A stretch of 63,729 nucleotides of DNA from Trebouxia sp. TZW2008 (taxonomy: Eukaryota > Chlorophyta > Trebouxiophyceae > Trebouxiales > Trebouxiaceae). The position numbers were made by a program, and so were the translations under genes. Within the stretch, counting starts at the first letter, position 1. Every line of letters starts with the position of its first letter. Where the stretch lies: positions 201 to 63,929 of the forward strand of contig BDIU01000212.1 of the NCBI GenBank assembly GCA_002118135.1, read 5' to 3'. The notes beneath the pieces were generated by a model. That model made no database searches, was not told the origin of the DNA, and saw nothing but the letters and a program-made list of their open reading frames with translations. Below are positions 23,801 through 34,890 of the stretch, piece after piece.

Positions 23801-25030
23801 TGTTTTCAAATGCAATGGCTGATAATGTTGTGGTCATTGGAACACAGCCTGCATTCTGAATTGTTGCTGGACAGCTGGAGATAGTGCTGATGCAGTCAGC
23901 CGCTCTCAGAAAAGAGCGTCTACTTGCAAGCGTGTGTGCGTTATCAACACATCAAAACCTGCACGTATGGCGGCTGCATGTGTGATGCTGCAATGCATGT
24001 GTGATGTCGCAGCAGTCTGGTATCATCTGACCTGCCAGCTTTTTGAGCAGATCCTGAGCAGCTGTGTTGCGCTCAACTCGGTGGCTCAACTCATAGCTCA
24101 CTTTACTGTTGGCTGCGACAGCTGTCTGCACATCTGAAAGGGAAGCTGACTGAAGCTGCAGCTCTGATTGAACAGTGGCTAGTGTAATGTTCAAACCTGC
24201 AACACCATTGCCCTGGTTGAGATGCAGATGCACCTAAGAACCATGTCATAGTGAACTTCAATGTGTCATGCAGTTTGGGAATGCAGTGCTACAGGCACAT
24301 ATTGTCAATTGGCATGACACAAAGACTTTGTTTTGTCCCCACGATTTAGTTTGAGACAGTTCAACCAGAGCTATATGTGGGTTTAACATGTGCTTCATAC
24401 ACTACATGCCACAATCATTGTGCAGCAGCAAGGCGAGCTTGGCTACACGTGAGCAGAACATCCGTGTCCACTGTTGGTACTGGTAGCTTTGCTATGCCTC
24501 AAGTGCACAAAGTCAGGGCAAGCAAGTATGAGCCCTGGGCTGTACAGCTTTTGCTGATGTATGCATGCCACATGTTTGCTCAGCAGCCATGCTCGCTCAG
24601 AAGCTTAACTGATGCCTTGTTGGTGTTTTGTGACGTGAGTCGTGAGCAAATCATGCCTCAGCTATAGAGTCAAGTCAAGTAAATCTGAGGTACTTACTTG
24701 ACGCCTTAGTGATGATCAGGGCACCTAGCATACACAGGCCAATGATTGTGACTCCACCCAAGGTCATTACTAGAGGGCTTGCAATGGATGTCCACATGTC
24801 ATCAGCAACCCTCAGCACACATGCTGTTCGTAGCGCATGCTGCAAATGCTGTTTGGGCTGCTTCTGGTGCTGCTGAGCGCAAAGAGCTTGCCCTTTATGG
24901 GTATTGACACGCACCTGACTGCTGCTGCTGCTGCTGCTGCTGTCAGGAAACTTCAAGTGATTGAATGCGTGTAAGAGGCGTGCCGGCGATTCAGCACAGA
25001 ACCCTTCACATGCTTGAAGAGCAGCAATGC
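17900..25030 (-). CDS. gene A: membrane-anchored coiled-coil protein, tandem paralog
   Basis: Unrecognised protein. Exons: 25030-24698, 24196-24032, 22931-22717, 21809-21651, 21157-20951, 20731-20624, 20163-19882, 18991-18788 and probably 18109-17900. Exons 1 to 8 have GT-AG junctions and agreeing phases. Exon 1 starts in phase 1 after an ACAG acceptor and has no usable early ATG, so an unseen upstream exon must supply the N-terminus. It carries eight serines in a row, then a transmembrane helix (VTIIGLCMLGALIITKA). Exons 2-3 form coiled coil (TAAQDLLKKL; NVQRELNRQACAISEIKGQL). Exon 5 opens MSLAFRRKPKPNP, exon 7 opens HGIVSPFAFHQP and exon 8 contains ARGDLYNMR. Each of these has a positional counterpart in gene B. 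The last exon is the least certain because its acceptor is AAG. Confidence 0.65.
18465..18740 (-). repeat. two downstream copies of the 3' end of exon A8
   Basis: The end of A8 (18991-18788; PSQAYRAASARGDLYNM) is repeated at about 18640-18740 and 18465-18560. Each copy is about 95 nt, contains scattered changes and ends in a GT donor. One copy has a frame break and the other a stop just before the donor. Confidence 0.75.
19553..19665 (+). repeat. pentanucleotide GCTGT satellite
   Basis: About 20 tandem copies of TGTGC/GCTGT with single-base variants (GCCGT, GCCAT) lie in the intron between exons A7 and A8. Apparent Cys/Ala-rich open frames here are only translations of the repeat. Confidence 0.9.
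21270..21330 (-). repeat. upstream copy of the 5' end of exon A5
   Basis: The first ~60 nt of A5 (21157) are repeated upstream after an intact ATGCAG. The copy begins MSFAF and then meets a stop, so it is non-coding. Confidence 0.7.
21925..22275 (-). repeat. four upstream copies of the 5' part of exon A4
   Basis: Four segments near 21925-21995, 22050-22118, 22120-22165 and 22217-22275 repeat the opening of A4 (21809; GCLLGDVQGHVGSSLQ). Most follow a CCAG acceptor. They have diverged to different extents, which suggests copies of different ages. Confidence 0.7.
22975..23530 (-). repeat. three upstream copies of most of exon A3
   Basis: Copies of about 150 nt start at roughly 23124, 23322 and 23519, a spacing of 193-198 bp from each other and from the real exon at 22931. 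They keep long stretches of the reading frame (LEVTAQGHKVVQSHSSVIDQ) and two keep the CCAG|GGATC acceptor. The real exon is the one with a usable donor and the full 215 nt length shared with gene B. Confidence 0.85.
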
Positions 25031-26478
25031 CTGTACACACTTCACAATGTCATCGAGCTATGTAGCTGACACGCTGTCTAGGACAACCACTTTAAAAGAG
25101 GCAAAGGAGGTGGCTGAGCTGTTTGAGGTGGGAATGAGTGAAGCTGGGTGAAGTCGATGGGGGCTTAGCATGGTCCCAAAGTGCCAACACGGTGACTCGC
25201 ATCTGAAATTGAGGTTAACGTTGATAGTTGGGCATCACCGTTGAACGGAGAGCGCAGGTCTTCGTTCCATGTCCAGATATATTCGTCTTATACTTCACTG
25301 CTGAGGACCCGAAGCAGGGAACGTCGATGTCAACACGGCCACAGTAAGTCGCAGAACCGAAGGGGATCGCAAAGCAGCGGACTTTATTGCAAGGCTGCTC
25401 CTCGTACATAAAGAAGCCTGTTCGTGAATGCCATGAACATCACGACCCAGTGCTTGCCAAGGCTTTCAAGCTTGTCATGGGTCAGTTCACATCCGTAGCA
25501 CGTGTCGCCGAAGTTTGATCATACGACCTATTCCCAGAGCGCAAGGCGCGCGGCGAGTCGAGCCTCAAACCGTGCATCTCAAGGGACCTCTGCAAAGTTA
25601 GTCGTAGCTTAGCCCTGGTGCATGTGATGTGATGCGTAGGATTTAGATTTGAAAGCAATCACAATCTCTCTTGCAAGTAGAAACTGCGTGCGAAAGTGTC
25701 CAAAGCTTGCTCTGTGAACTGCAAGCCTTACAATGCTTGCTGTGATCGTTGTGATGGTCGGTCTGTTGCTTGAAAAAGCACCTGCTACATCCCTTCAGAT
25801 TGGACATCTGCACATTGTCGAGCTTGTTTCAAAAGTTGTTGGCATCCCATGCATTGTGACTCCATGGACACTCCCGGAGTCCTTGGCCAAGACTTGTTGA
25901 AAAGCAGGCTTGTCAATCTTTCCCTGAGGTGTGGGACAGCTGCAGATGCAGTATATCTGATTCAATGCATTTGCCACGACAATTCTATCCGTATGGCACA
26001 ACGGAAGTACATTGCCAGGCCTCATATGATGCATGAAAATGCAGTGCTTGCCATGGCCACCATATGATACGGTCGAATCATGCGTCACAGATTCTCGACC
26101 AATGACTGATTACAACTTGCCCATCGGGTGAGCAGACTATGCTGCATGGGTAAAGCATGACAATGATGCAAAGCACACACAACTAACACAAACAATTTCT
26201 CCACCATTAACATGCAAGCTGCTACCTAAGCCAAACTCTAGGGGTTGCATAGAGCTTGACACTGTCCAATATGCGAGCAATGTCGCTCAGTCTCATGCCA
26301 TCAGTCCTGTCCATACTAAGCTAAACAACGCAACTGTCCATCCCTATACCAGACCATAGCCTATATTGCAATGACCCTGCATGCATGGCTGACCCTATGT
26401 ACACTATTGCCACGCAACAAACTGTAGCGACCATGCCAACGACTATCTATGTACACTATCCCAGCACAGCTGCAAGCC
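25031..26478. other. region between genes D and A, no supported gene
   Basis: The missing first exon(s) of gene A should lie here, but I could not find a hydrophobic ATG-led exon ending in phase 1 on the minus strand. A plus-strand frame from 25735 (about 56 codons, opening MLAVIVVMVGLLLE) is the only hydrophobic one and is on the wrong strand. Confidence 0.35.
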
Positions 26479-29400
26479 CTAGAGGGTCTTGCGGTACCCC
26501 CTGGAGCTTGTCAAGCGCAACAGCCTGCGCTTGAAGCTTCCTGTGATGCTCCCCCACTTGCTGACGGGCACCTCCTGCTGTGTGATGGGCACAGCTGCTG
26601 AACTCTCCTGCAGCAAAAGTGACTTGTCAGCAGACCCTCTCACAGCATACCAAAGTGAGCACAGTAGAGAAATGGCAATACGCTGTCTGCAACTTTGCAG
26701 CAGTAAATGTGACGTTGTCTGTGCTGATTAGCTATAAATTTTAATGACACTATTGGCATGTTGGCTTTGCACCACATACTGTAGAGTATGCCTCCTGAAA
26801 TTGCACATGCCAGCACCATGACAGCTACCATGCATGTTCCCAGTTGCAGCCTCAGGGTCTCATTTCTATGGTGATACAGATGTCTATATTTCTTGCAATC
26901 AGCATTAGCGTCACTGTCGTGGATGCCGCTAGCATTACTATGTGACTGGCTGCCTGGGCAGAATCTAACAGGAGCTTCCCTTGTCAATTCCCTGTTCACA
27001 TGTTCAATGTTCCACTTCTATCATTACCGTCATTGTTGTCATCATTGCTTTCATTGCTGTCGTTGTGATTTGATAGCATGCAACGCTCACTTGAATTTCA
27101 GTGAGTAATTGAATAGCACCCAACAGGGCTTACTCACCGTGTCCGCACCTAAGGGCACAATGCCCCATTTCTTTGCCTGCTGTTGTTGTGACTACGTCTA
27201 TTGTTATGATTGTAATCATTGCAACTTGAGTCCCATAACACGAGAAAATACCTGAGCAGCACCCAGAAGGCTCTCACTCACGTAGTCCCCATCCTCACAA
27301 GCCTGGATGTCCCAGGTCTCAGCAATGACCTGGGCAGGACTCTTCTTTAGCGCCATGAAGCTGCTGCTGCTGTGGGCAGCAAAATCCTGGGCACCCTGCA
27401 GATGACAGCAATGCCCTTACAGGTCAGTTGATGTGTGTTGACTCTGACTGCAACTGTTTTATTACAACCAGATGAAATGTAATATAGCTGATTTTGCTGT
27501 AGGCAGCAAACTCCTTTATTTGCCTTTATTTGCACCCTGCAAATCACCTTGACAGCCTTCAAATCAGCCTATGCATGCAATGCTGTGAGTGGAGCACAAG
27601 TCCTCTTGCTCTGGCCGGCCAAGTCCCGAGCGCTTGGCAGACCGCATTAATGCCCCCACAAGTCACTGTGTCTGAGGAGCGTCATGGTGTCAGTACAGGA
27701 ACAGCCAAGAGCTTCTGCTCCTGACGTTTTGCATATGCTTTTGATTTGTTATTCGTCACTTTGTTTGAGTGCAATAAAGCTGACTGCAAAGTAATCACAG
27801 CTCAGTCTATGTCTTGAATGCTGTGACTGTGACAGAACTGAATTCAGAAGATATGACTACAGCAGAGCTCATCCCCAGAAAGCCATTCAATTGTACTGTA
27901 TGATGCACGTCTTAGAAGCTGTCTTAAATGTCAAGAGCCTCCATTGGACAAGAGGGTTTTGCCTTTAATCACCAGTTGGAGCATAGTCATCAACCGCAAA
28001 TGGAGGCGGGCTATTGCGTGCTGCAATGACACCTCATGTTTGCAATGTGCTGCCTGATATAACTTGCACTTGATAGCAGATATTCTTGGACTTGACGACT
28101 GCTGGGCAGAGACCTTGGACTGGCAATCAATAAATAGCATTGCATACATTCCAGACGTTCAAAAAGGCATGGCAGGATGTCAGCATGACTCACCCAGCTG
28201 AAGGCGCCCTGGTGAATCCCCGTCCCCTTGATTCCCAGTGCCCTGCCAGCTGGGATGGTGTCGGCAACCTGTAACAAAAGCATCACCTATGTCAAGATGA
28301 CAGAATGAAACATTGCATTGGGCGACCCTTCACAAATCAAGACATGCTTTTGAAACTCCTGTCAAGATGCAATGTATGGCAGCAGCACTTTTGTCATGTG
28401 CAGATTTAAGACCTTGCAGGTTGATGCACGACTACTTTGTTCACTTGACTTCACATGTCATATTAGGCATACATGACGTGGCAATCTGCCAGTTGTCCTG
28501 CCTGACACATAGCCCCACTGCTCATTGCTGGTAGACATAAGCTCATATATTTGATGATCTTCATGGACATATGTAACATTGCAATGAGGCTCATGGCAGA
28601 AAGCTGACCTGCTCATTGCTGGCAGGATTGACACTGGCATCCTCCTGGAAAGCAGCAAAGCCCTCCACGGCGACGTCATCAGCATCACCAACCTCTGACC
28701 CATTGTGATCAACAGGGCCTGTGCCGTACCACTGACTAACCTGCAGACACGCACAGACAGCATGAGCTATGATATGTGACAAAGACAAGAATGGCGCTGT
28801 CATCACCATCGCCAACCTCCGACCTTTTGTGATCCACAGGCCCTGTGCCATATCACTAATTGCCAAGCACACATGCACAGACAGACATCAATTAGTGACG
28901 CAGTGTTGGCATTTTGTTGAGATGCTTGCGAGGTGAGTCAAGTTACATTGAGATGAGTCAAGTCAGATCCACCACATGAGCCAAATCAACGCATAGTCAA
29001 CGCCGACATCTAGTTCGCCCAGAGTTGCTGCTGCAAACAGAGCTGCATCCCCACAGATCTTGTGTTGTTAACACTCAGTATCGATGCCAAAAAACACCAT
29101 TACTTGAAACATCAGCATTGATTTGATGACCATTGTGATCACATTTACTGCTGTTACTATCACATGTTAGCATCAGTGAAATGAGCACGCTTAACAATGA
29201 TGATGATTACTACGAGCACAAACATTGCTGATACAAGTTTTCGTTATAGCTATCATCACTATTTTAGTGACCATCACGACTAGCAAAATTTTACCTCAGC
29301 TGATGCATGCTGGGCCAGGCTAATTGCCATTGAGGGCATGACCTCCAAAGCTGCCCTACCACCTTCCGTGCCAGCTGCTGCCTCAGCTTCTGCAGCAGCT

Positions 29401-32400
29401 GCCTGAGCAGGGGCATCCTCCTGGTCACCACTGACTGATCCATTGCCATCAGTGAGGCCCATTCCGTACCAAGACCTGGATGCCTGCAGCAGTTGGCAAA
29501 AGATGTCAACAACGGCTACAGTGTCAATGCTAGTGCTATATTCCTGCTCATGCTGATGAGTATGAGCAGAAACACAGCAGACTTGAGGGTCAGCTGCTGA
29601 AATTTCTTTGCCTTCGAACATGTTGTCGGCAGTCATACCCATGCCGTACCAGCTCCTTAAGGCCTGCATCAGCAAAACATCAAGCAACAACCTCAGATTA
29701 TTTGCAATGCTACAGAAGGAAGCTCATGTCCATTGCATCAAAGTCAAAAAGCCCAACCCAATGTAGCTTTCAGCATGCAAGAGTCAGCTGGCACAGTTTA
29801 CGACTGCTTTTCAATTCATGTAACTCATTGCCTTCAAGGCAGGCACATGACACATCATACATATCATACATTGTGTGTCACTTTTATAGTGTTGAATATG
29901 ACAATCTTGTGTGGCATTGCTACAATATGTGTCATGTATGCTGATTTATGTAATTGTTGTATATTGTGTGCATGTAAATAAATAGCAAACATTAATTAGC
30001 ACAAGCTCTTGACATTTCCAGGTATTCCTCACCTTGATAAGGCTGGTCACCCATGATTAAAATGCTTGGCAGGGACCCCAGCTAGGTTCTAGACATGTAC
30101 ACCATGTGAGCAAGCAAGCATTGAACGGCACAGATCTGTTTTAAGTCTGACTCACCTCAAAAAGTTTGGCCTCTGACAGAGGAATTGAGCTCATAGCATC
30201 AGTTGTATTGCTTCAAAGTAGCTAAACAATGTCACACTACAGCAAACTTTACGTAAGCAAACATCACATGGCACAAAGCCTCCAAGTGTTCAAGATTGTC
30301 TCACCTTGATGAGGTTGGCTTCTGACAGAGGAATGGAACTCATGGAGTTGGTCTCCACATCTGCTGGCTTTGCAGGAGTGATGTCAGCAAAGCGCTTCTC
30401 CATGAGCTGGTGAGCCAGCTTGCTGTCATCAAGCTTGGACCTACACAGGGCATGGACACATCAGCAACACCACCAAGTCACAAAACAAACAACGGTGAAC
30501 ATTGCATTGACTCATACTGGTCATAGTCAAATCCAGTAAACATTGTCAATGCCATGCTAGTGCATGCATACTGCTGCATCACACAGCTGTCAATGAATAT
30601 CATCACAATGGCTCATCATTGTCTGCAACAAGTATGCATGCACATACAAATTTGGGTCAAATCACAATACTCCAAGTCTTTGAGCAAGACATGACAATCT
30701 GCTGCTTGATTTCACATAACGCTTCACCATCATCACAGTGAAAGAGACTTGTGTACCTGAGGTCAGCAATGACATCGGCCTGCTCAGCCAGCTGCTGCTC
30801 AAGCTTCTCCTGCTTACTGAGCTGTGCAGCAGCTGCACAGTCACGCTGCGAGTGCAGCGCTGCAATGTTCAACTGCAGCTGTTCCACCTGAGCATTGCCT
30901 GCTGTCATGACGCCTTGCAACCTATCCTGCAAGCTCAAGGTCTCAGACAGTGCTGCCTCCAAATGGTTGACCCGTGTCTGAAGGGCAACCTCCTGCCTTT
31001 CAGCCCTCCTCTGAAGGGCAATGGTCTGCCTTTCAGCAGAAGCCTGAGCCTTTCGCAGCTCTGCCAGCTGAAGCTTTGCCCTACGCTGCTGCCGGGCTGT
31101 CTGTGTGTGACGAGCCTTCAACAGGCGGTGGCTGAAGCGATGGCGGCTGCACTGATGCTGCAGATTGAGAATGGAAGTGGCCTGCTTCTCCAAAGCCAGG
31201 GTGTGAGTGAGGTGTTTGGCTGCACCAGACTTGTGCATAGCTAGCATTGCTGACTCCAAACGCTGCAGCCTCAAAGCAAAACCTGCAAAGCAGCCAGGAT
31301 ACCTTGGGTTGCAGAGCTTGGTTGCCAACACTGGCATACATGTCAGGCATCAGCAGAAAGACTGGACTTTGCACAGACACTAGCACCACACAACTTTCAA
31401 AGCAAAGCTAGCTAGAAGAACCCAAGTGACAAGACGAGTCCAACAGTAGAGGCGAAAGAGGCCATACCTGCACTTGCGCACATCGCTAAGCCAAGCATCC
31501 ACAGCAGCAGCACCACATGACTTTGAAAGCAAGCTAGAAGGAAACGATTCACAAGAAGGTTCAAAAACCACTCATACTTCACCCCTCATGTTGTTTGCGT
31601 TCTTGTTGCTTCTTCTTGTGAGTGCCGTCCTGGTGCCGCTGTTTTGGAATGCTGGGTTTGGGAATCATGGTGACTGCAGTTATGAGTGTTCAGTCACAAT
31701 AATTCCCAACCCAGCATCCTACAGCAGAACCAGGACGACACTCACAAGAAGAAGCAACAAGAACGCAAGCAACAAGAGGGGTCAGAAAAGAAACAATACC
31801 TGCTGTCACAGTTATTGCCAATCCCAGCATCCACCGCAGCAGCACCACATGACTGAAAGCAAGCTAGAAGAAAACAATTAATAAGAAGGATCAAACAGCA
31901 CTCATACCTGCAGTCAAGTTCATTCCCAAACCCAGCATCCACAGCAGCAAGGCTGACTACAAGTGACATTCACAAGAAGGAACCAAAAGACTGTATTGAA
32001 GCAACAGAATAAAAAAGAGCTCTTACCTGAACCTGTGATCATTTCCAATGCCAGCACACACAGCAGCAGCACCAGATGACTTGATTTCTAACTGAACAAT
32101 GTAAACAAGAGAAAGAATCACACAGAAACTGTACCTGCCGTCACAATTATCCCCAAAGCCAGCATCCACAGCAGCAACACCAGGATGCTGGTGTCGCTCT
32201 CCAGGAAGGAGTCAACAGCTCCGCCAGCCATACCCAGGTAGTCACCCAAGTGCTGAAGAAGAGGAGCGGTAGCGGCTACATAGTGTCGGCTCCAGCTGCT
32301 GCCTTGTGTAGGAGAGCTGTGGGGGCCGCCAGGTGAATCATCCCTCAGGAAGGCTGCCGAGATATCATTGGAGGACAGACTGCCGGTGAAAAGCTGCACT

Positions 32401-33702
32401 GTGTAGGCCTTGGCAATGTGCGCCATAGGCTTCACCAAGTGCTGCATACTAAAGTGTGCGGCCTTCTGCACAAGCTGACTTGCACAGAAAACGGAACTGC
32501 CACGAAAGTGGGCAGGCGCTGGGCTGAAGCAAAGGTGAACTAGCTGATCTACCAAAGCGCAGAACCGCTGCACATCTGCCGCCATATGCTGCAATGCTTC
32601 ATGCAGGGAGCGCATTCTGACACCAAATGCGGGATTGACACCAAGGGTCGAGACTGCTCGATGATAGATGCTTGAGGAAGACATAATTGTCAATGTCCTC
32701 TGAGCAACCGGGAGAGCTGCTGTCGAAGCCAAGTAAGAAGCCTTCAGGTTGAAGAAACTCATTTCTAGTGCGTCCCACTGCTGGATGTGAACAAGGACTG
32801 GAATCAAGATCGGCACACGGGCTGGGTTCTTGCCTGCAATGCAGCAGCAAGTTGAGAAATTCTGGCAAGATTCAGAACAGCAAATGGGCAACTAATATGT
32901 ACAGCCAAGTGCTTAGGCAGAGGCAAGGTGTGCACATTGTGAAAGCCTGTGTTGCCATTCTTCCACATCTCGTGGTTTACAAAACAGGTTGCAGCATTTG
33001 ACATTATAGCTGCAGCACAACGTCAAATGGTGATTTGAGAAAAGATGCCTTGCAGATGCGTGAGCAATCTTCATGCATGCTCGTCTTCATGCGCACAGGA
33101 AGCATCAGATTTGGACAAAAATTCATGACAGCAGCATACAGGTCTCAGTTGCTGCTATGCACATAGAAGATGCACAGGAAGCAGAGCAAGATAAAGCACT
33201 TTGCACTGTGCAGCACATATCAAGACAAAGGTATACATACCAGCAACAAGCACTGGATGGTCCAACCCAGCCCAGGCCTGTTTCAGAAGCTCTGTAGAGT
33301 AGCTACTTTGGGTCAATTCAGCCACTGCGGTAGTGTTGCCTGCAGCATGCAAATCACTCTTAATGCAAAAGGCTGATGCAAAAGGCAACACAGCAAAGTC
33401 CTGTTCAGATTGGGAATTACTGCCGAGTCAGAACAAACTGGGAACATGCAGTGGATAGTGTGTCTTCAAATGCGTCTTTGCACTTAGCCAACAAGCCTGT
33501 CCGTTCAGCTTACACAATGCAACACTATCCAGGTAGCAGCAAAGGTCTTGCAAAACACCAACAACATACAGATGTGCTGATGTGCAGTGTGCGCCCATGA
33601 ATATTGAAGCTCGCGCTGAAATCTACCAGCTGAAGCGCTAGCGGCCAGAAGAACAAGCGAGACTAGTAGCACCATCGGGGCTGATGACCATCTAGAAGTC
33701 AT
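26479..33702 (-). CDS. gene D: signal-peptide, single-span membrane, coiled-coil protein
   Basis: Unrecognised protein of 734 aa. Exons: 33702-33627, 33339-33241, 32833-32135, 31282-30757, 30440-30305, 29483-29295, 28740-28609, 28268-28194, 27395-27252, 26607-26479. All junctions are GT-AG and all phases agree. Residues 1-25 form a clear signal peptide (hydrophobic VLLVSLVLLAASASA, likely cleavage after ASA). Residues 26-270 are a lumenal or extracellular domain without a recognised motif. About 272-291 is one transmembrane helix (ILVLLLWMLALGIIV). About 292-466 is a long coiled coil. The tail contains SKLDDSKLAHQLMEKRF, two WYGxG-type segments and a basic C-terminus (SFKRRLLRLTSSRGYRK). The predicted topology is N-terminus in the lumen, coiled coil in the cytosol or nucleoplasm. 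Phase pattern and architecture resemble genes A-C, so it may be a distant, more complete paralog. Nuclear-fusion (KAR5/GEX1-like) or other envelope proteins were considered, but no diagnostic motif was seen. Confidence 0.7.
27095..27145 (-). repeat. decayed downstream copies of the end of exon D9
   Basis: The end of D9 (VSESLLGAAQ, finishing at 27252) is echoed twice downstream with stops and no clear donor. The copies are short, so this is weaker than the other cases. Confidence 0.45.
28795..28870 (-). repeat. decayed upstream copy of exon D7
   Basis: This repeats the first ~75 nt of D7 (28740; VSQWYGTGPVDHNGSEVGDADD) with substitutions that break the WYG core. The segment sits just upstream of the real exon in gene sense. 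Confidence 0.65.
29560..29663 (-). repeat. upstream copy of exon D6, possibly an extra exon
   Basis: After an intact GATGCAG, the segment reads ALRSWYGMGMTADNMFEG, a close relative of D6 (ASRSWYGMGLTDGNGS, 29483). The frame stays open through the intervening DNA into D6. No good donor was seen, so it is either a non-coding copy or part of a longer retained form. Confidence 0.6.
30030..30200 (-). repeat. two downstream copies of the 3' end of exon D5
   Basis: D5 ends at 30305 with MSSIPLSEANLIK and a GTGAGA donor. A copy at about 30158-30200 reads MSSIPLSEAKLFE followed by GTGAGT. A shorter one near 30040-30055 keeps only the last few codons and the donor. Confidence 0.7.
31460..32060 (-). 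repeat. five to six downstream copies of the 3' end of exon D3, one inverted
   Basis: The end of D3, which encodes the transmembrane helix (WMLALGIIVTAG, finishing at 32135), is repeated about every 100-110 bp: near 32020-32060, 31905-31960, 31795-31850, 31700-31750 and 31465-31510. One more copy, at about 31600-31690, is in the opposite orientation. Most direct copies keep the GT donor (for example TGCAG|GTATGAG). Frame and hydrophobicity are partly preserved. Confidence 0.85.
31581..31783. repeat. near-perfect palindrome of about 200 bp
   Basis: Arms of about 95-100 bp run inward from 31581 and 31783 and meet near 31681, with a spacer of roughly 10-15 bp. The left arm contains GTGAGTGCCGTCCTGG and the right arm the complement of GTGAGTGTCGTCCTGG. 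They differ at only a few positions and small indels. The palindrome is made of two head-to-head copies of the D3 exon end plus adjoining intron. Confidence 0.85.
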
Positions 33703-34779
33703 CAGCTTCGAAGTTTTCCAAGAAGCACCAGGCGAGGGCGGATGTGAAGAAGGGCTTCGCAGATGGTCGACTTACATGCCAACAGTGATGAATGGGCTGC
33801 ACTGGGAGCAAGTCCTGTGTATGACTTGACGCAAGGCAACACTTTCGCAAGCCTCAAGACAAGCCACATAAAACGGCTTACCTGGCTGTTCTAGTCCTGC
33901 TGCACCATCGCTTCGACCTTTGCACGTCTAGTTGCAGACATACGAGCAAGCCAGTACCTGCAGGTCGTCGCGGTGCGTACTGTGACTAGTCCAGTCTGCT
34001 TTGCCCCGCTCACGCTGGGCGGTGAGCGGTGACTAACCGGAAGCTGAAGGAAGCTGACTCAGCCTTGCCTCAGCCGCTAGAGCTTTTCTGTTCTAAGCAC
34101 GTTTGCTACAGGGGATTAGCAACTAACGCGCAGGGCGGTGATTGCGACTTGATCTGTTTTGGGCGCGGGAACAATGGCATGCTTGGACCAGATGCATGTC
34201 ATATTTTGCCGCAAATGCAACTTTGCATTAAAAGTGATATTACTCTGCAAACCAAAATCACTACCTGCTGTGCCCTAGCATCAAGTTCCTGTCACTGTCA
34301 CACAATATCAATAGTGACAACACACGACAAGCAAGGAGTCTGTAGAAGCCATTAGGTCTAAGGACCTCAAGCTTGCAGAACAGCAATGCTGGTCAACATG
34401 TTGTGATGACCAGAGGCCATGCACATTAATATTGTATGTGCATGCACAGCGCTTGTCAGACACACCCAAATGCGATTTGCTGCTGTCGCCATTGCCGTAA
34501 TTCATACAAGATCTGCATACATGCTGTACGCCTGCAGTAATGACACACTGTCAAGCTCAGGGACAGCCTGTGATTGCAGCAATGCCAAATTGGATCAGTG
34601 CAGCGTACCTTGCTCCCTTTATTGTGTTGCAAGGTGGCAACCAGCCAGCTAGCTAGCATGTCCGGATGCCTTACAATGCTCTCAATACAGCAACTTTGCC
34701 AGAAATATAAGACTCTGCTCTCTGTACTACAGCACTGCGCCATGCTTATCAGTCACTCAAAACTCAACAGTGGCAACAA
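33703..34779. other. intergenic between TPR gene and gene D, no supported gene
   Basis: Both flanking genes are on the minus strand, so this should hold the promoter of gene D and the 3' flank of the TPR gene. A 108-codon plus-strand frame at 34029-34355 has no motif or splice context. Confidence 0.4.
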
Positions 34780-34867
34780 AATTCAGCCGGGTGTAAGGCT
34801 GAACAACTTCTCCACAGCAGCATACAGGTTTAGAGGCCAGCATCTGTGTCTGTATGTATGGCACCCT
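34780..34867 (-). repeat. copy of the TPR gene's terminal coding sequence, beyond its stop
   Basis: The last coding part of the TPR gene (AIDSRWKRVSYIQTQTRWPP, stop at 34891) is followed by a decayed copy reading DSKFDRVPYIQTQ that then diverges. It lies in the 3' untranslated or flanking DNA, so the copying is not limited to introns. Confidence 0.7.
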
Positions 34868-34890
34868 GTCGAATTTGGAATCACCAAAAT

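Noticed and set aside
25735..25905. hydrophobic 56-codon plus-strand frame (MLAVIVVMVGLLLE)
   Set aside because: Considered as the missing signal-peptide exon of gene A, but it is on the opposite strand and ends in a stop.
34029..34355. 108-codon plus-strand frame upstream of gene D
   Set aside because: No recognisable domain or splice context; composition is like the surrounding non-coding DNA.
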